Below are positions 60,919 through 64,000 of a DNA stretch of 64,000 nucleotides, in pieces. The notes under the pieces were generated by a model that was given only the letters and a program-made list of their open reading frames with translations, was not told where the DNA came from and ran no database searches. Every line of letters begins with the position of its first letter. The stretch's first letter is position 1. The translations under genes and the position numbers were made by a program. The DNA is from Mytilus trossulus (taxonomy: Eukaryota; Mollusca; Bivalvia; Mytilida; Mytilidae), in contig NC_086378.1 of NCBI RefSeq assembly GCF_036588685.1, forward strand, positions 44,679,578 through 44,743,577. The letters are read 5' to 3'.

Positions 60919-60945
60919 TTTCGCTAGACCAACTAGCTTTATCAA
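60919..60945 (-). ncRNA. Hammerhead-ribozyme-like core, degenerate
   Basis: On the minus strand the core reads TTGATAAA, then GCTAG-TTGGT-CTAGC (a perfect stem II), then GAAA. CACGC before it can pair with GCGT after it as stem I, and the residue before GCG is U as a cleavage site requires. The consensus core is CUGANGA...GAAA, so two core positions differ and activity is doubtful. Hammerhead ribozymes are known in the terminal repeats of Penelope-like elements, and this lies about 290 bp downstream of one. Confidence 0.45.
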
Positions 60946-60984
60946 GCGTGCATCTATCCAGGTGAAAACGGATGTAGATGATAA

Positions 60985-61165
60985 GAAACTTTTGCAGCTC
61001 AATGTATATGTTGAACTTAGCTGCCTTGAAAATAAGAAAATTTTGCAGCTCAATGTCTATGTTGAATTTGGATTGAGCTGCCTTAAAAATAAAAAATAAA
61101 TAAATTTTTGCAGCTCCATGTATATGTTGCTCTTGGATTTAGCTGCCTTAAAAATACATAATTGG
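60985..61165 (-). repeat. ~65-bp minisatellite in the Penelope 3' region
   Basis: Three units carry TTTTGCAGCTCAATGTATATG or close variants followed by TTAGCTGCCTT / TGAGCTGCCTT. It sits between the element's stop codon and the ribozyme-like motif. Confidence 0.7.
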
Positions 61166-61232
61166 AAGTTGAAATTAGCAACGTCCATTGGCCGATATTA
61201 CGGGATTAAAAGGACGATGCTTTGTTTTTAAA

Positions 61233-62660
61233 TTATTCTTTATCTTTCCTGTATCTTTTCTCGTCTTTTTCGTTAAGACCATCAGGTTCTAAAGTGTGGA
61301 GTTGGTGGATCCAAAAGTTTTCTCTTCTCCTTCTCGCCGTGGTGTCCCACTCGGTGTTGACTTCTATAATTTGGAAAGTGACATTTTCAAAAGGATGTTT
61401 CGTAGAACGAAGATGTCTTGTGAGAGGACAGTTTTTGTTGGTTTTGTACGATGAACGATGGTTATTAAGCCGAATATTAAATTTGTCCATTGTTTCTCCC
61501 ACATACTGAATGCCACAAGTGTCACATGTTAATATATAAATTGAGTTCTCAGTTTTGCAGTTGGAATTTGAGTAGATGGTATAATTTTGTTTAGTAACGG
61601 AGCTGATGAAAGAACTGCTTGTATTGGCAGCTTTACAACACAAACAATTCCTTCGACCACATTGTTTGTAGCAACCGGGCGATGGAGTAGGCTGCTTTAC
61701 TAATACAGAAGTCACTAATTTGTCACGGATGTTTTTAGGTCTTCTGAAGGCCATGACTGGTGGTGATGAAAATACTTTTTTTAGATTTAAATCATTTTCT
61801 ATAATTTTCCAATGCTTCTGAACAATGGATGACACATTTTTAAAATCAGGATGGTAAGTGAGTACAAGGGGTGTTCTGTTAGCTGCTTTATTCTTATCTT
61901 TGTACTCAAGAAGTTCTTGGCGACTAGTTTTGTTTGCTCTTTCGAAAGCGCTATCAATGATGTTGTTATTGTATCCTCGAACAACTAGATGTTTACGAAG
62001 TTGTCCAAGTCTAGCATCTTTCGTATTTTCATTAGAGCATATTCTCTTGATTCGTAATGCCTGGCTGAATGGGATACCACGGGAGCAGTGTTTAGGATGG
62101 CAACTTTTTGGAGAAAGGAATTGATGTTTGTCCGTTTGTTTGGTATGAAGGTCCGTTATAATGGTTCCGTTCTTGATGTAACTCGTAGTATCGAGGAAGT
62201 TAATTTTCTCCATAGAGAATTCAGATGTAAATTTTATTGAATGGTGGAAAGAGTTACAGTGTTCTAGAAATTCATTAAGATGTTCTTGTGAATCTGTCCA
62301 TTTGAAATCTATATCGTCAATGAATCGGAACCATGATAAGGGCTGATATGGAGCACTAGCCAAGAGGCGTTTTTCAAGTTGGCCCATAAATATGTTGGCA
62401 TATGACGGTGCCATTTTTGTGCCCATACTAGTACCGTCTATCTGGAGATAGTGTTTTTCATTGAAAGAGAAGTTGTTATTCTCCAGTACTAGTTTGAGAA
62501 GTGTAACAAGGCACTCGGTAGGAGGATTTTTTTCACTACGAGTGTTCCATGCCTCTTCACACGCTGCTATTCCTTCGTCTTGTGGAATGTTGGTATATAA
62601 AGAAGACACGTCCATGGATGCAAGTATAGTATTGCTTGGTAAAGGATTGAGGCTTTCCAT
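61233..62660 (-). CDS. Penelope-like element: reverse transcriptase with GIY-YIG endonuclease, 5' truncated
   Basis: The frame gives 475 codons from an ATG at 62660. Reverse transcriptase motifs include DVSSLYTNI (residues 17-25, catalytic D17), GTSMGTKMAPSYAN (76-89) and FIDD (113-116, catalytic). A cysteine cluster follows (C330, C334, C339, C341, C342), then a GIY-YIG nuclease domain from about 374 (IYILTC, YVG at 386-388, R397, E447). This order is that of Penelope-like elements, which copy themselves into open DNA ends. The fingers region upstream of motif A is missing, so the copy is truncated and starts at the palindrome centre. The ATG may not be a natural start. Confidence 0.88.
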   Translation of the reverse strand: MESLNPLPSNTILASMDVSSLYTNIPQDEGIAACEEAWNTRSEKNPPTECLVTLLKLVLENNNFSFNEKHYLQIDGTSMGTKMAPSYANIFMGQLEKRLLASAPYQPLSWFRFIDDIDFKWTDSQEHLNEFLEHCNSFHHSIKFTSEFSMEKINFLDTTSYIKNGTIITDLHTKQTDKHQFLSPKSCHPKHCSRGIPFSQALRIKRICSNENTKDARLGQLRKHLVVRGYNNNIIDSAFERANKTSRQELLEYKDKNKAANRTPLVLTYHPDFKNVSSIVQKHWKIIENDLNLKKVFSSPPVMAFRRPKNIRDKLVTSVLVKQPTPSPGCYKQCGRRNCLCCKAANTSSSFISSVTKQNYTIYSNSNCKTENSIYILTCDTCGIQYVGETMDKFNIRLNNHRSSYKTNKNCPLTRHLRSTKHPFENVTFQIIEVNTEWDTTARRRRENFWIHQLHTLEPDGLNEKDEKRYRKDKE

Positions 62661-64000
62661 TTTCTTTAGATAAAGTTAGAAAATCCTCAATCCTTTACCA
62701 AGCAATACTATACTTGCATCCATGGACGTGTCTTCTTTATATACCAACATTCCACAAGACGAAGGAATAGCAGCGTGTGAAGAGGCATGGAACACTCGTA
62801 GTGAAAAAAATCCTCCTACCGAGTGCCTTGTTTCACTTCTCAAACTAGTACTGGAGAATAACAACTTCTCTTTCAATGAAAAACACTATCTCCAGATAGA
62901 CGGTACTAGTATGGGCACAAAAATGGCACCGTCATATGCCAACATATTTATGGGCCAACTTGAAAAACGCCTCTTGGCTAGTGCTCCATATCAGCCCTTA
63001 TCATGGTTCCGATTCATTGACGATATAGATTTCAAATGGACAGATTCACAAGAACATCTTAATGAATTTCTAGAACACTGTAACTCTTTCCACCATTCAA
63101 TAAAATTTACATCTGAATTCTCTATGGAGAAAATTAACTTCCTCGATACTACGAGTTACATCAAGAACGGAACCATTATAACGGACCTTCATACCAAACA
63201 AACGGACAAACATCAATTCCTTTCTCCAAAAAGTTGCCATCCTAAACACTGCTCCCGTGGTATCCCATTCAGCCAGGCATTACGAATCAAGAGAATATGC
63301 TCTAATGAAAATACGAAAGATGCTAGACTTGGACAACTTCGTAAACATCTAGTTGTTCGAGGATACAATAACAACATCATTGATAGCGCTTTTGAAAGAG
63401 CAAACAAAACTAGTCGCCAAGAACTTCTTGAGTACAAAGATAAGAATAAAGCAGCTAACAGAACACCCCTTGTACTCACTTACCATCCTGATTTTAAAAA
63501 TGTGTCATCCATTGTTCAGAAGCATTGGAAAATTATAGAAAATGATTTAAATCTAAAAAAAGTATTTTCATCACCACCAGTCATGGCCTTCAGAAGACCT
63601 AAAAACATCCGTGACAAATTAGTGACTTCTGTATTAGTAAAGCAGCCTACTCCATCGCCCGGTTGCTACAAACAATGTGGTCGAAGGAATTGTTTGTGTT
63701 GTAAAGCTGCCAATACAAGCAGTTCTTTCATCAGCTCCGTTACTAAACAAAATTATACCATCTACTCAAATTCCAACTGCAAAACTGAGAACTCAATTTA
63801 TATATTAACATGTGACACTTGTGGCATTCAGTATGTGGGAGAAACAATGGACAAATTTAATATTCGGCTTAATAACCATCGTTCATCGTACAAAACCAAC
63901 AAAAACTGTCCTCTCACAAGACATCTTCGTTCTACGAAACATCCTTTTGAAAATGTCACTTTCCAAATTATAGAAGTCAACACCGAGTGGGACACCACGG
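61337..64000. repeat. Near-perfect palindrome, arms at least 1316 bp
   Basis: The left arm 61337-62652 and right arm 62685-64000 are inverse of each other around a 32-bp centre. Positions mirror exactly (sum 125337) from the centre to the window edge, so there are no net insertions or deletions. I found only a couple of substitutions, one changing a Thr codon to Ser. The right arm runs off the window. Confidence 0.93.
62680..64000 (+). CDS. Penelope-like element, second copy, partial at window end
   Basis: The frame is open from 62680 (after a TAG at 62677-62679) to the window end, with first ATG at 62722 (MDVSSLYTNI). It repeats the protein of the minus-strand copy: FIDD for catalysis, the CGRRNCLCC cluster, and IYILTC...YVGET of the GIY-YIG domain, the end of which lies outside the window. 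It is truncated at the same point as the other copy. Whether it is an independent insertion or an inverted duplication cannot be told from the sequence alone. Confidence 0.88.

Noticed and set aside
1-64000. tRNA, rRNA or selfish bacterial/viral genes
   Set aside because: I looked for cloverleaf B-box-like text (GGTTCGAATC type), rRNA landmarks and dense operon-like coding; none was convincing.

Overview
The window looks like nuclear DNA of a marine bivalve, most likely a Mytilus-type mussel. It is AT-rich, with long introns of GT...AG type and phase-2 exons. It is packed with nested small DNA transposons, minisatellites and interspersed repeats that I remember from mussel sequence; that species call is from memory and untested. 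No bacterial operons, rRNA, tRNA or CRISPR array were seen.

Host genes: two paralogous protein genes stand back to back and diverge from each other. Gene A (minus strand, ATG at 31509, stop at 20619, 7 exons, 431 aa predicted) and gene B (plus strand, ATG at 41261, stop at 56577, 6 coding exons, 388 aa predicted) encode the same unusual layout. It consists of two N-terminal B-box zinc fingers without a RING, a coiled coil that continues through a series of short phase-2 exons, and a last exon with one C-x2-C-x12-H-x4/5-C finger. This tail is reminiscent of the ubiquitin-binding fingers of NEMO/optineurin-type adaptors. First exons are exactly 794 nt in both. Gene A has a recent 1.06-kb tandem duplication whose breakpoints lie inside exons, creating a chimeric in-frame exon. 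Gene B has two possible 3' ends and a 4-kb LINE in intron 3.

Region by region: 1-6.2 kb holds a ~370-bp satellite interrupted by a composite transposon (665-bp inverted-repeat element, three copies, 1407-bp period). 7.4-10.1 kb is a candidate DNA transposon with GCAATATTGC-rich ends. 11-20 kb is intergenic with tandem and foldback repeats. 20.5-31.5 kb is gene A. 31.5-41.2 kb, the intergenic space between the genes, holds a small TIR element, LINE fragments, a dead hAT transposase and a 1.1-kb TIR element. 41.3-56.7 kb is gene B. 57-60.5 kb holds a nested MITE inside a mussel-type repeat and a 1.3-kb TIR element almost entirely built from ACAAAA...TTTTGT palindromes. 60.9-64 kb holds two near-identical 5'-truncated Penelope-like elements (reverse transcriptase plus GIY-YIG) fused head to head as a giant palindrome, with a hammerhead-ribozyme-like motif downstream of one of them.

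Exon boundaries were read by eye from splice signals, frame and agreement between the paralogs; no transcript evidence was available.
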